DNA of 64,000 nt from Janibacter massiliensis (GTDB lineage: Bacteria > Actinomycetota > Actinomycetes > Actinomycetales > Dermatophilaceae): positions 124,001 through 188,000 of the forward strand of contig NZ_LT985196.1 in NCBI RefSeq assembly GCF_900289115.1, given 5' to 3'. Below are positions 34,510 through 43,304 of this stretch, piece by piece (position 1 is the stretch's first letter; the number at the start of each line of letters is the position of its first letter). The position numbers and the translations under genes were made by a program. The notes below the pieces were generated by a model that saw only the letters and a program-made list of their open reading frames with translations, had not been told where the DNA came from and made no database searches.

Positions 34510-36405
34510 TCAGGAGTTGCGCGCCCGCGACGCGGCGCGGGAACGGGTGTTCTGGTCGAGCTCGACCTTGCGGATGCGGACCGCGTCGGGCGTGACCTCG
34601 ACGCACTCGTCCTCCCGGCAGAACTCGAGGGACTGCTCGAGGGAGAGCTTGCGCGGCGGGACGACCTTCTCGAAGTTGTCGGCCGACGACGCGCGCACGT
34701 TCGTCAGCTTCTTCTCCTTCGTGATGTTGACGTCCATGTCGTCCGCCCGGGAGTTCTCGCCGACGATCATCCCCTCGTACACCTCGGTGCCCGGCTCGAC
34801 GAACAGCGTGCCGCGCTCCTGGAGGTTGACCATGGCGTACGACGTCACGGGCCCCGAGCGGTCCGCGACGAGCGAGCCGGAGACACGGGTCTGGATCGGC
34901 CCGAACCACGGCTCGTAGTCCTCGAAGACGTGGTGCGCGATGCCCGCGCCGCGGGTCTCGGTGAGGAACTCGGTGCGGAAGCCGATGAGGCCACGGGAGG
35001 GGACGAGGAACTCCATGCGGATCCAGCCCGTGCCGTGGTTGGTCATCTGCTCCATCCGGCCCTTGCGGGCGGCGAGGATCTGGGTGATCGCGCCGAGGAA
35101 CTCCTCCGGGGTGTCGATCGTCAGCCGCTCGACCGGCTCGTGGACCTTGCCGCCGACCTCGCGGGTGACGACCTGCGGCTTGCCGACGGTGAGCTCGAAG
35201 CCCTCGCGGCGCATCTGCTCGACGAGGATCGCCAGGGCGAGCTCGCCGCGACCCTGGACCTCCCACGCGTCGGGGCGCTCTGTCGGCAGGACCCGGAGGC
35301 TGACGTTGCCGACGAGCTCCTTGTCGAGCCGGTCCTTGACGAGGCGGGCGGTGACCTTCGTGGCACGGGTCGGGCCGCGGCCGACGAGCGGCGAGGTGTT
35401 CGTCCCGATCGTCATCGAGATCGCCGGCTCGTCGACGGTGATCACCGGCAGCGGGACGGGGTTCTCGGCGTCGGCGATGGTGTCGCCGATCATGATCTCG
35501 GGGATGCCGGCGATGGCGATGATGTCGCCGGGCAGCGCGGGCTTGTCCTCGAGCGGCTTGCGCTCCAGGCCCTCGGTCATGAGCAGCTCGGTGATCTTCA
35601 CCCGCTGCTGGCTGCCGTCGTGGCGGCACCACGTCACCTGCTGGCCCTTGCGGATCTCGCCGTTGAAGACCCGCAGGAGCGCCAGGCGGCCGAGGAAGTT
35701 CGAGGAGTCGAGGTTCGTCACGTGCGCCTGGAGCGGGGCGTCCTCGTCGTACGACGGCGCCGGGATCGTCTCCATGATCGTCGCGAACAGCGGCTCGAGG
35801 TCGTCGTTGTCCGGGAGGGTGCCGTCCGCCGGGCGGGTGAGCGAGGCGGCGCCGGCCTTGCCCGAGGCGTAGACGATGGGGAAGTCGATCTGGTCCTCGT
35901 CGGCGTCGAGGTCCATGAACAGCTCGTAGGCCTCGTCGACGACTTCGGCGATCCGACTGTCGGGCCGGTCGACCTTGTTGATGCAGAGGATGACCGGCAT
36001 CTTCGCCGCGAGCGCCTTGCGCAGCACGAAGCGGGTCTGCGGCAGCGGGCCCTCGGAGGCGTCGACGAGGAGGACGACCCCGTCGACCATCGACAGGCCG
36101 CGCTCGACCTCACCGCCGAAGTCGGCGTGGCCGGGGGTGTCGATGATGTTGATCGTCACCCCGTCGGGGGCGCCGTGCTCCGCGGCCGACGGCCCGGTGT
36201 ACCGGATCGCGGTGTTCTTCGCGAGGATGGTGATGCCCTTCTCGCGCTCGAGGTCGCCGCTGTCCATCGCGCGCTCGTCGACGTGGTCGTGCTCGCCGAA
36301 GGTGCCGGCCTGCCAGAGCATCTTGTCGACGAGGGTCGTCTTCCCGTGGTCGACGTGGGCGACGATGGCGACGTTGCGGACGTCGGACCGATGGGTCATG
36401 GGCAT
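34510..36405 (-). CDS. typA: Translational GTPase TypA/BipA
   Basis: 631 aa from the ATG at 36405. Domain order is typical of the family: G domain (VAHVDHGKTTLVDKML, G3 DTPGHADFGGE, G4 NKVDRPD), a beta-barrel domain II, EF-G-like domain III, and the TypA-specific C-terminal domain (EFLVPSRGLIGFRTEFLTETRG). It binds the ribosome and is important under stress and in cold. The GTP-binding motifs are complete. It starts 42 bp from the end of the NUDIX gene, on the same strand. Confidence 0.94.
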   Translation of the reverse strand: MPMTHRSDVRNVAIVAHVDHGKTTLVDKMLWQAGTFGEHDHVDERAMDSGDLEREKGITILAKNTAIRYTGPSAAEHGAPDGVTINIIDTPGHADFGGEVERGLSMVDGVVLLVDASEGPLPQTRFVLRKALAAKMPVILCINKVDRPDSRIAEVVDEAYELFMDLDADEDQIDFPIVYASGKAGAASLTRPADGTLPDNDDLEPLFATIMETIPAPSYDEDAPLQAHVTNLDSSNFLGRLALLRVFNGEIRKGQQVTWCRHDGSQQRVKITELLMTEGLERKPLEDKPALPGDIIAIAGIPEIMIGDTIADAENPVPLPVITVDEPAISMTIGTNTSPLVGRGPTRATKVTARLVKDRLDKELVGNVSLRVLPTERPDAWEVQGRGELALAILVEQMRREGFELTVGKPQVVTREVGGKVHEPVERLTIDTPEEFLGAITQILAARKGRMEQMTNHGTGWIRMEFLVPSRGLIGFRTEFLTETRGAGIAHHVFEDYEPWFGPIQTRVSGSLVADRSGPVTSYAMVNLQERGTLFVEPGTEVYEGMIVGENSRADDMDVNITKEKKLTNVRASSADNFEKVVPPRKLSLEQSLEFCREDECVEVTPDAVRIRKVELDQNTRSRAASRARNS

Positions 36406-36446
36406 TGCCGCATTGTCGCAGCCGAGCCCCGCCAGCCCCAATCCGG

Positions 36447-36908
36447 TCAGCCGCGCAGCAGCTCGCCCAGCGCGTCGACGATCGGCAGGTCGGCCTCGAT
36501 CCACGGGACGTCGCGCAGCTCGTGGGCGGCGAGCCAGCGCAGCTCGTCGTGGTCCTCGAGCGGGCGCGGGGCGCCCTCGGCGATCGCGACGAGGGTCACG
36601 GCCATGACGTACCGACCGGTCAGCGGCCACGTGCGGTCCGCCAGCGGACCCGGCACCTGCTCACCCACCCGCACGCGCACCCCGAGCTCCTCGGCGAGCT
36701 CCCGGTGCAGCGCGTCGGTCGGGTCCTCCCCCGGCTCGACCTTGCCCCCGGGCAGCTCCCACCGTCCGGCGAGCGCCTCCGGGGCGGTGCGCCGGGCGGC
36801 GAGCAGCCGAGTCGGTCGGTCGAGGTCGTCGACGATCGCCGCCCCGACGACGAGGACCCGGTCCTCGCTCGGGGCGTGGACCGGGTCCCGGGGTCGCTCG
36901 GCGGTCAG
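36447..36908 (-). CDS. NUDIX hydrolase (8-oxo-dGTP diphosphatase-like), CTG start
   Basis: 153 aa. The NUDIX box is complete: GGKVEPGEDPTDALHRELAEELGV (GX5EX7REUXEEXGU, read in parts). MutT-like enzymes clean damaged nucleotides from the pool. There is no ATG, GTG or TTG in frame at the domain start. The best candidate is a CTG at 36908 that overlaps the stop of the upstream ABC gene (CTGA), with AAGGCG about 5 nt upstream. A start further inside the ABC gene lacks a usual start codon too. Domain assignment is firm; the start is not. Confidence 0.78.
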   Translation of the reverse strand: MTAERPRDPVHAPSEDRVLVVGAAIVDDLDRPTRLLAARRTAPEALAGRWELPGGKVEPGEDPTDALHRELAEELGVRVRVGEQVPGPLADRTWPLTGRYVMAVTLVAIAEGAPRPLEDHDELRWLAAHELRDVPWIEADLPIVDALGELLRG

Positions 36909-37993
36909 ACGATCGCCTTGTCGGTCGTCGCCGCGAAGTGGCAGGCGACCTCGTGGTCGGCCCCGATCCGCCGCTGCTGGGGGACCTCGCCGGTGCAACG
37001 GGCCTTGTCCGCGTCGCTCAGCTCGGTGCGGAACTTCGGGCAGCGGGTGTGGAAGACGCAGCCGCTCGGCGGGTTGATCGGGCTGGGCAGGTCGCCGGTG
37101 AGGAGGACGCGCTCGCGCTTGTCCTCCTTGCGCGGGTCCGGCAGCGGGACGGCAGACAGCAGCGCCTGGGTGTACGGGTGCTGGGGGTTGGCGTACAGCT
37201 CGTCGCGGTCGGCGATCTCCATGATCTTGCCCAGGTACATCACCGCGACGCGGTCGGAGATGTGCCGGACGACCGAGAGGTCGTGGGCGATGAACATGTA
37301 GGTGACGCCGAACTCCTTCTGGACGTCCTCGAGGAGGTTGACGACCTGCGCCTGGATCGACACGTCCAGCGCGGAGACCGGCTCGTCGCAGACGATGACC
37401 TCCGGGCGCAGCGCCACGGCGCGGGCGATGCCGATCCGCTGGCGCTGACCGCCGGAAAACTCGTGGGGGTAGCGGTTGTAGTGCTCGGGGTTGAGCCCGA
37501 CGCGCTCCATGAGGCTCTGGACCTCGGCCTTCACCCCGCCCTCGGGCGTGATCCCCTGGATGTCGAAGGGGGCGCCGATGATCGAGCCGACCGTCTGGCG
37601 CGGGTTGAGCGAGCCCACCGGGTCCTGGAAGACCATCTGCATCTCGGTGCGCATCTTCCGCAGGCGCTCGCCCTTGATACCGGTGATGTCCTGGCCCTTG
37701 AAGGTGATCGTCCCCGAGGTCGGCGGCAGGAGCTGGAGCGTCGTGCGCCCCGCGGTGGACTTCCCGCACCCGGACTCGCCGACGACGCCGAGCGTCTCTC
37801 CCGGGTAGAGGTCGAAGGAGATGCCGTCGACGGCCTTCACCGGGTCGTCGGCCCGGCGGATGATGCCGCGGGTCTTGCGGGGGAAGTGCTTCCTCAGGTC
37901 GCGGACGGAGAGGATCGCCTCGCGCGGGTCGTGGCGCGCGTCCGACCGGTCCGTCGTGCCCGCCGTGGTCGCGCTGGTGATCGAGCTGCTCAT
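36905..37993 (-). CDS. dppF: Dipeptide/oligopeptide ABC transporter ATP-binding protein (DppF-like)
   Basis: 362 aa. The ATG at 37993 overlaps the stop of dppD (ATGA). Walker A is VGESGCGKSTAGRT, the signature FSGGQRQRIGIARAVAL, and Walker B VIVCDEPVSALDVS. The C-terminal oligopeptide-transporter extension contains CVFHTRCPKFRTELSDADKARC, a Cys cluster known from OppD/DppD-type ATPases that can hold an Fe-S cluster. It is the fifth gene of the dpp operon. Confidence 0.92.
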   Translation of the reverse strand: MSSSITSATTAGTTDRSDARHDPREAILSVRDLRKHFPRKTRGIIRRADDPVKAVDGISFDLYPGETLGVVGESGCGKSTAGRTTLQLLPPTSGTITFKGQDITGIKGERLRKMRTEMQMVFQDPVGSLNPRQTVGSIIGAPFDIQGITPEGGVKAEVQSLMERVGLNPEHYNRYPHEFSGGQRQRIGIARAVALRPEVIVCDEPVSALDVSIQAQVVNLLEDVQKEFGVTYMFIAHDLSVVRHISDRVAVMYLGKIMEIADRDELYANPQHPYTQALLSAVPLPDPRKEDKRERVLLTGDLPSPINPPSGCVFHTRCPKFRTELSDADKARCTGEVPQQRRIGADHEVACHFAATTDKAIV

Positions 37994-39072
37994 AGGGTCG
38001 GCTTCACCTTCGTCTGGAAGATCTCGCGGCGGGTCTCGTGCGGGATGTGGCACCGGACCGGGTGCGGCGAGCTCTCGTCGAACGCCGGGGGCTTCGACAC
38101 GCAGCCGAGCCGGGCCTCGTCGACGTACGGGCAGCGCGGGTTGAACACGCAGCCGGCCGGCGGGTTGATGAGCGAGGGCGGGTTGCCCGCGATCGGCCGC
38201 AGCCGCTCCTCGCGGACCCGGTCCATGCGGGGCATCGACGAGAGCAGACCCCAGGCGTACGGGTGCTCCGGGGCGTAGAAGATGTCGTCGACGCTCCCGC
38301 GCTCGACCGCCCGCCCGCCGTACATGACGAGGATCTGCTCGGCCATCTCCGCGACGACCCCGAGGTCGTGGGTGATGATGATGATCGAGCTGCCGAACTC
38401 CGTCTGCAGGCCCCGCAGCAGGTCGAGGATCTGCGCCTGGACCGTGACGTCGAGCGCGGTCGTCGGCTCGTCGGCGATGATCAGCCGCGGGTCGTTGATG
38501 AGGGCCATCGCGATCATCGCGCGCTGCCGCATGCCGCCGGAGAACTCGTGCGGGTACTGGTCGACGCGAGCCGAGGCGTTCGGGATGCCGACGCGGTCGA
38601 GCATCTCGACGGTCCGCGTCCGGGCGGCCTTCTTCGACACGTCGTGGTGGACGCGGTAGGCCTCCATGATCTGGTTGCCGACCGTGTAGTACGGGTGGAG
38701 GGCACTCAGCGGATCCTGGAAGACCATCGCGATGTCCCGGCCGCGCAGCTGACGCAGCTCCTCGTCGCCGATCGTCAGCAGGTCCTTGCCGTCGAAGATG
38801 ATCTCCCCCGACAGCTGGGCACGGGTGCCCCGGTGAAGACCCATGATCGCCTGGCTCGAGACGGACTTGCCGGACCCGGACTCGCCGACGATGCCGATCG
38901 TGCCGCCCTGGGCGAGGTCGTAGGACAGGCCGTCGACGGACTTCACGAGGCCGTCGTCGGTCGGGAAGTGGACCTTGAGGTCCCGGACGGACAGCAGGGG
39001 CTCGCCGACGGTGTGGTGCGTCGGGCGCGCGCCGGCGGCGGTGGCCGCGGAGGGGGTGCTGGAGGGTGTCAC
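37990..39072 (-). CDS. dppD: Dipeptide/oligopeptide ABC transporter ATP-binding protein (DppD-like)
   Basis: 360 aa. Walker A is VGESGSGKSVSSQ (a DppD-type variant), the signature FSGGMRQRAMIAMALI, and Walker B LIIADEPTTALDVT. The C-terminal extension has CVFNPRCPYVDEARLGC. It pairs with dppF to drive the heterodimeric peptide importer. It starts 16 bp after the dppB stop. Confidence 0.92.
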   Translation of the reverse strand: MTPSSTPSAATAAGARPTHHTVGEPLLSVRDLKVHFPTDDGLVKSVDGLSYDLAQGGTIGIVGESGSGKSVSSQAIMGLHRGTRAQLSGEIIFDGKDLLTIGDEELRQLRGRDIAMVFQDPLSALHPYYTVGNQIMEAYRVHHDVSKKAARTRTVEMLDRVGIPNASARVDQYPHEFSGGMRQRAMIAMALINDPRLIIADEPTTALDVTVQAQILDLLRGLQTEFGSSIIIITHDLGVVAEMAEQILVMYGGRAVERGSVDDIFYAPEHPYAWGLLSSMPRMDRVREERLRPIAGNPPSLINPPAGCVFNPRCPYVDEARLGCVSKPPAFDESSPHPVRCHIPHETRREIFQTKVKPTL

Positions 39073-39088
39073 AGGCGGTCCTCGGCGA

Positions 39089-40105
39089 TCAGACGTACTT
39101 CACGCGCGGGTCGATGACCGCGTAGAGCACGTCGACGATGATGTTGGCGATGATGACGAACGTCGCGAGCAGCAGGACGATCCCGACGGTGATCGGCAGG
39201 TCCCAGGTCGTCGCGGCATCTCGGGCGAGCTTGCCCAGGCCGTCGTAGTTGAACACCGACTCGGTGATGATCGCGCCGCCGAGCAGGGCCGCGAAGTCGA
39301 GCCCGGCGATGGTGACCAGCGGCGTGAGCGCCGCGCGCATCGTGTGCTTCCACAGGATCTTGCGGGGCTGGAGCCCCTTGGCCTTCGCCGTCCGCAGGTA
39401 GTCCTCGGACATGGACTCCAGCACGTACGCGCGGGTGATGCGGACGTACCCGGCCATGTAGAACAGCGCGAGGGTCAGCGCCGGGAGGAAGAGGCCGAGC
39501 GCCCAGGCGCCGACACCCCCGTCGGCGATCGACACGTACTCGGGCACGGGGAGCAGCTCCCACCGCACGGCGATGAAGCGGTAGGCGAAGCTGCCGATCC
39601 AGAACGTGGGGAAGGCGAAGAAGAGGAGCGAGCCACCGACGAGCAGCTTGTCGAGGAACTTCCCCTTGTTCAGCGCAGCGATGACGCCGAAGAGGACGCC
39701 GAACACGATCCACAGGATGAAGGCGGCGATGGCGAGGGAGACCGACACGGGGATCTTGTCCCCGATGACGGAGGTGACGGTCGCGCTCTGCTGCGGGGAG
39801 TAGCCCAGGCAGGGCGCGTCGCAGCGGGCGATCGTCTCTGGGGAGGTCTTCGCGAGCTCGGGGTCGTCGGGGTAGTTGCGCCCGACGAAGATGCCCTTGA
39901 CGAACTTGCCGTACTGGACCGGGACCGGGTCGTCGAACCCGAGGGTCTTGCGGTTCGTCTCGAGGACCGTGGGCGTGCAGGCCTTGCCGCACGTGAAGCG
40001 CACCGGATCGACCGCGCCGTTGAAGAAGAGCAGGAACGTCACGAAGCTCATCACGACGAGCATGATCAGTCCGGAGAACATGCGTCGGATCACGTAGGCG
40101 AACAT
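39089..40105 (-). CDS. dppB: Dipeptide ABC transporter permease (DppB-like)
   Basis: 338 aa, six predicted membrane segments beginning FAYVIRRMFSGLIMLVVMSFVTFLLFF. After the first helix there is a long extracellular loop with four cysteines (FTCGKACTPT and RCDAPCLGY), likely disulfide-linked. The EAA loop is YVLESMSEDYLRTAKAKGLQPRKILWKHTMRAALTPL, in parts. It is separated from the upstream binding-protein gene by a 12-bp-stem hairpin that may lower its expression. Confidence 0.9.
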   Translation of the reverse strand: MFAYVIRRMFSGLIMLVVMSFVTFLLFFNGAVDPVRFTCGKACTPTVLETNRKTLGFDDPVPVQYGKFVKGIFVGRNYPDDPELAKTSPETIARCDAPCLGYSPQQSATVTSVIGDKIPVSVSLAIAAFILWIVFGVLFGVIAALNKGKFLDKLLVGGSLLFFAFPTFWIGSFAYRFIAVRWELLPVPEYVSIADGGVGAWALGLFLPALTLALFYMAGYVRITRAYVLESMSEDYLRTAKAKGLQPRKILWKHTMRAALTPLVTIAGLDFAALLGGAIITESVFNYDGLGKLARDAATTWDLPITVGIVLLLATFVIIANIIVDVLYAVIDPRVKYV

Positions 40106-40177
40106 GGCACCAGCCGCGGGGGCTCGACCTCTCGGGTGGAGGGGCAGAAGGGGTGGGCACCCGGGCCGGGCGCCCGA

Positions 40178-40206
40178 GGTGGGGGCCGCTCGTCGCGGCC
40201 CCCACC
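40178..40206 (-). terminator. Hairpin between the binding-protein gene and dppB (attenuator)
   Basis: GGTGGGGGCCGC at 40178-40189 pairs with GCGGCCCCCACC at 40195-40206 around TCGTC, 33 bp past the stop of the substrate-binding gene. A partial terminator at this place is typical of operons where the binding protein is made in excess over the membrane parts. Confidence 0.75.
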
Positions 40207-40238
40207 CAGGTCAGGCGTCGTTCATGCGGGACGCTGCG

Positions 40239-41963
40239 TCACTTGGCGACGCCGATGGTCCCCAGGTCCGGGAACATCGAGGTGGCCTCGGTCTGCTGGT
40301 ACCCCGTGACCTTCGAGCCGCGGAGGAAGTAGAACTTCTGGATGTCGAGCGGGATGTAGGCGTAGTCCTCACCCAGCGTGACGTCCACCTTCTGGTAGGC
40401 GGCCGCGGCCTCCTTCGGGTCCTCGATCGTCAGGGCGTCCTCGAACGCCTTGTTGACCTCCGGGTTGTCGTAGCGGCCGTAGTTGTTGCCGACGTTGGCC
40501 GCAGACAGCTGACCGCCGTCGAAGAGCAGCGGCAGGACCGTGGCGAGCGACGGGTAGTCGGCACCCCAGCCGCCCTGGAAGACGTCGGAGTCGTTGCTCG
40601 GCTTGTTGATGACGTCGTAGTACGTGTCCGCCAGCGGGTTGAGCTGGGTGTCGAACCCGGCCTTGTCCCAGCCCTCCTTGAGGGCGCGGAACGCCTTGTC
40701 CATGATCGGGGACTTCTGGTACGTCACCTTGAGCTTGACCGGCGTCTTGACGCCCGACTCCTCGAGGAGCTTCTTGGCGGCGGCGGGGTCACCGGCGGCG
40801 GGGATGTCCTTGAACGCCGGGTTCTCCGCGTAGCCCTCCATCGAGGGGTTGATGATCGAGACCGCAGGCTCGGAGGCCTTGCTGCCACCCTCGGCCGCGA
40901 TGTAGGCCTCCTTGTCGGTCGCCGTCGCGAGCGCCTGACGCACCTTGACGTTCGGCATGTTCTTGACGTTCGGGACCAGGTAGAAGACGTACGGCGAGGT
41001 GACGTTCGTCGTCCGGGACTCGGCCGGCTTGACGGTCGCGAACTTCGACGGCGGGATGTTGCGGTCGGTGATCGCGTACTTGTCGTCGCCGGAGTCCTTC
41101 ACGAGGCGGTCGGCGATGATCTCGTTCTCGAGGCCCTGGGTGAAGACGATCTTGTCGGGGTTCGCGGCGCGCGTGCCCTCGTCCGTCTTCGGGTCGTACT
41201 GGTCGTTGCGGACGAACGTCCCGCCCTTGTTCTTGCTCCAGGCGCCCTCGAGCTTGTAGGGGCCGTTGGAGAACACGACGAGCTTGTTCTTCGCGCCCTG
41301 GTCCTTGTCCTCACGGTAGGGGGCGAAGGCGTGCAGGCCCGCGACCGCGGCCGGGAAGTCGGCCCACGGCTTGTTGAACTTGTAGGTGAGCTCGTTGCCC
41401 TTGCAGGTGACGGCCTTGTCGAAGAGGTCCTGGCCGGTCTTCTTGTAGGGGCCCTTGTACCTCGAGGAGCCGTCCTTGTCCTTCGGGATGTCGAGGTAAC
41501 CCGTCGGGTACTGGAACGGGCCGCCGTCGAGGACGTCCGAGGCGAAGTTGCGCGAGACGCCGTACTTGAAGTCCTCGCAGGTGACGTCCTTGCCGTCCTC
41601 CCACTTGACGCCGGACTTGAGCTTGAACGTCCAGGTCTTGCCGTCCTTGGACGTCGGGACCTCCTCGGCGATGTCCGGGATCGGCGTCTGGGCCTTGATC
41701 GGGTCCTGCTCGCCCACGGGGAACTGGAGCAGGCCGCGGTAGACCAGGCGGCTCGTGTTGAAGATGTCACGGCCGATGTAGATGCGCTGCGGGTCGAGCG
41801 ACTCGGCGGGACGGAAGGTCAGGTAGTGGAGGGTGCCCCCCTTCTCCGCCTCTCCCCCGGCGGCCTCGCCGCCGTCCTTGCTGCCGCCGCCACAGGCGGC
41901 GAGGGAAAGCGCGGCGACGGCGGTGAGCGCCGCGGCGCTCGTGGCCTTCGTCTTGCGGATCAT
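40239..41963 (-). CDS. dppA: Dipeptide/oligopeptide ABC substrate-binding lipoprotein (SBP family 5)
   Basis: 574 aa from the ATG at 41963, with AAGGAG 6-7 nt upstream. The lipoprotein signal ends in LSLAAC followed by GGGSKDGG. SBP_bac_5 features follow: LHYLTFRPAESLDPQRIYIGRDIFN, WTFKLKSGVKWEDGKDVTCEDFKYGVSRNFASDVLDGG and DVFQGGWGADYPSLATVLPLLFDGG. It binds peptides (or a related ligand) for the DppBC permease. It lies between the two permease genes. A paralogue is at 32769. Confidence 0.92.
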   Translation of the reverse strand: MIRKTKATSAAALTAVAALSLAACGGGSKDGGEAAGGEAEKGGTLHYLTFRPAESLDPQRIYIGRDIFNTSRLVYRGLLQFPVGEQDPIKAQTPIPDIAEEVPTSKDGKTWTFKLKSGVKWEDGKDVTCEDFKYGVSRNFASDVLDGGPFQYPTGYLDIPKDKDGSSRYKGPYKKTGQDLFDKAVTCKGNELTYKFNKPWADFPAAVAGLHAFAPYREDKDQGAKNKLVVFSNGPYKLEGAWSKNKGGTFVRNDQYDPKTDEGTRAANPDKIVFTQGLENEIIADRLVKDSGDDKYAITDRNIPPSKFATVKPAESRTTNVTSPYVFYLVPNVKNMPNVKVRQALATATDKEAYIAAEGGSKASEPAVSIINPSMEGYAENPAFKDIPAAGDPAAAKKLLEESGVKTPVKLKVTYQKSPIMDKAFRALKEGWDKAGFDTQLNPLADTYYDVINKPSNDSDVFQGGWGADYPSLATVLPLLFDGGQLSAANVGNNYGRYDNPEVNKAFEDALTIEDPKEAAAAYQKVDVTLGEDYAYIPLDIQKFYFLRGSKVTGYQQTEATSMFPDLGTIGVAK

Positions 41964-42039
41964 GCGATCTCCTTCGAATCTTGCGCCGCATGAGCGGTGC
42001 ACTTTCCCCGAGCTGATGGCCCAGGGGGTCTGGTGGGGG

Positions 42040-43047
42040 TCAGCGGTTCGACTTGGGGTCGAGCGCGTCCCGGAGCCCGTCGCCCAGCAGGTTGAGGCTG
42101 AGGACGAGGGTGGCGATGACGAGCGCGGGGATCGTGAAGAACACCGGGTCCGCGTCGGCGTAGTTCACCGAGTCGGCGAGGATGTTGCCGAGGGTGGGCA
42201 TGGGGGGCTTGATGCCCACGCCGAGGTAGGACAGCGCGGCCTCGGCCGAGATGAACGAGGGCAGCAGGAGCGTGAAGTACACGAGCACCGGCGCCCACAG
42301 GTTGGGCAGCAGCTCCTTGAAGTAGATCCGGCCGGGCTTGGCCCCGAGGCTGCGCGCGGCCTCGACGAACTCGCGCTCGCGCAGCGAGAGCACCTGACCG
42401 CGAATGATGCGGGCGAACCCGGGCCAGCCGAAGATGCCCAGGACGAGGGCGACGTAGAGCCCGTTGACGAGCGCACCGTCGGAGAGGTGGAGCACCCGCT
42501 TGAGCAGCTCGACGGCGACGCCGGAGAGGGCGATGAGCATGAGGGTCTGCGGGAACGTCAGCGTGAGGTCGATGAGGCGGCTGAGGGCGAAGTCGACCCA
42601 CCCTCGCGAGTAGCCGGCCACGATCCCCAGCACGGTGCCGAGACCGACCGCGATGAAGGCGGCTGCGAGGGAGATGACGAGGGAGAGCGAGACGCCGACG
42701 ATGACGCGAGACATGACGTCCGCGCCGGTCCCGGGCTCCACGCCGAAGGGGTGCGCCGCGCTGATCCCGCCCCACGGGGCCTTCGGGATCGACCCCTCCT
42801 CGATGTTGAGCAGGGAGATGTCACCCTTGGTCGGGTTGATGACGCCGAGCTTCCACAGCAGGGGTGCCAGAACGGCGAGGACCAGCGCGAAGACGACGAT
42901 CCCGAGGACGACGAGGGTCGGCTTGTCCTTGAGGAGGCGGGCACGGAAGAGCTCCCACGGGCTGCGGCCCTCGATGGCCTTCGCCTTCCCGTCGGTCTCC
43001 GTGACCTGGACCGATGCAGGATCGATCTCCGTCGGCGTCGTCGCCAT
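42040..43047 (-). CDS. dppC: Dipeptide ABC transporter permease (DppC-like)
   Basis: 335 aa. A cytoplasmic N-terminus of about 45 residues precedes the first helix (PTLVVLGIVVFALVLAVLAPLLW), followed by an extracellular loop with HPFGVEPGTGADVMSRVIVG (the OppC/DppC signature: HPFGTDxxGRDVxSRvixG) and five more helices. The EAA loop is VLSLREREFVEAARSLGAKPGRIYFKELLPNL. It is the first gene of the operon, behind a recognisable promoter. Confidence 0.92.
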   Translation of the reverse strand: MATTPTEIDPASVQVTETDGKAKAIEGRSPWELFRARLLKDKPTLVVLGIVVFALVLAVLAPLLWKLGVINPTKGDISLLNIEEGSIPKAPWGGISAAHPFGVEPGTGADVMSRVIVGVSLSLVISLAAAFIAVGLGTVLGIVAGYSRGWVDFALSRLIDLTLTFPQTLMLIALSGVAVELLKRVLHLSDGALVNGLYVALVLGIFGWPGFARIIRGQVLSLREREFVEAARSLGAKPGRIYFKELLPNLWAPVLVYFTLLLPSFISAEAALSYLGVGIKPPMPTLGNILADSVNYADADPVFFTIPALVIATLVLSLNLLGDGLRDALDPKSNR

Positions 43048-43122
43048 GTGCGGTCCTCCTGGATGGCGCCGGACTCACGGGTGTGCGGGTCGGGACCACC
43101 GTCGGTCTGTCTGAATGGTCGG

Positions 43123-43151
43123 ACGTTAGTGCCCTCACCGCGCCGACTCAA
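43123..43151 (-). promoter_or_regulatory. Promoter of the dpp operon
   Basis: On the minus strand TTGAGT (43146-43151) and TAACGT (43123-43128) are 17 bp apart, a good housekeeping-type -35/-10 pair, about 75 nt before the dppC start. GGAGGACCGCAC next to the ATG gives a Shine-Dalgarno sequence. Confidence 0.65.
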
Positions 43152-43250
43152 AGGCGCCCCCGTCGCGGTGATCAAAATGAGACCTCCGGAGGCGGATCCG
43201 CCACCGCTGCACGCCATTTCGCCCGACCCGCGGTCACCCGGCGGGAACGG

Positions 43251-43284
43251 GTCGGCCGGCCGCCCCTCAGGACGACCGGCCGAC
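43251..43284 (-). terminator. Inverted repeat after the secreted-protein gene
   Basis: GTCGGCCGG at 43251-43259 pairs with CCGGCCGAC at 43276-43284; 9-bp stem, 16-nt loop, 21 bp past the stop of the gene at 43305-43997. Confidence 0.45.
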
Positions 43285-43304
43285 GCGCGACCCGACAGGG
43301 CAGA

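Noticed and set aside
43185-43206. Short palindromes CCTCCGGAGG and GGCGGATCCGCC upstream of the dpp promoter
   Set aside because: Both are short and of a base composition expected by chance at this GC level; they lie upstream of the -35 box without further symmetry. They could be operators, but the evidence is too weak to list.
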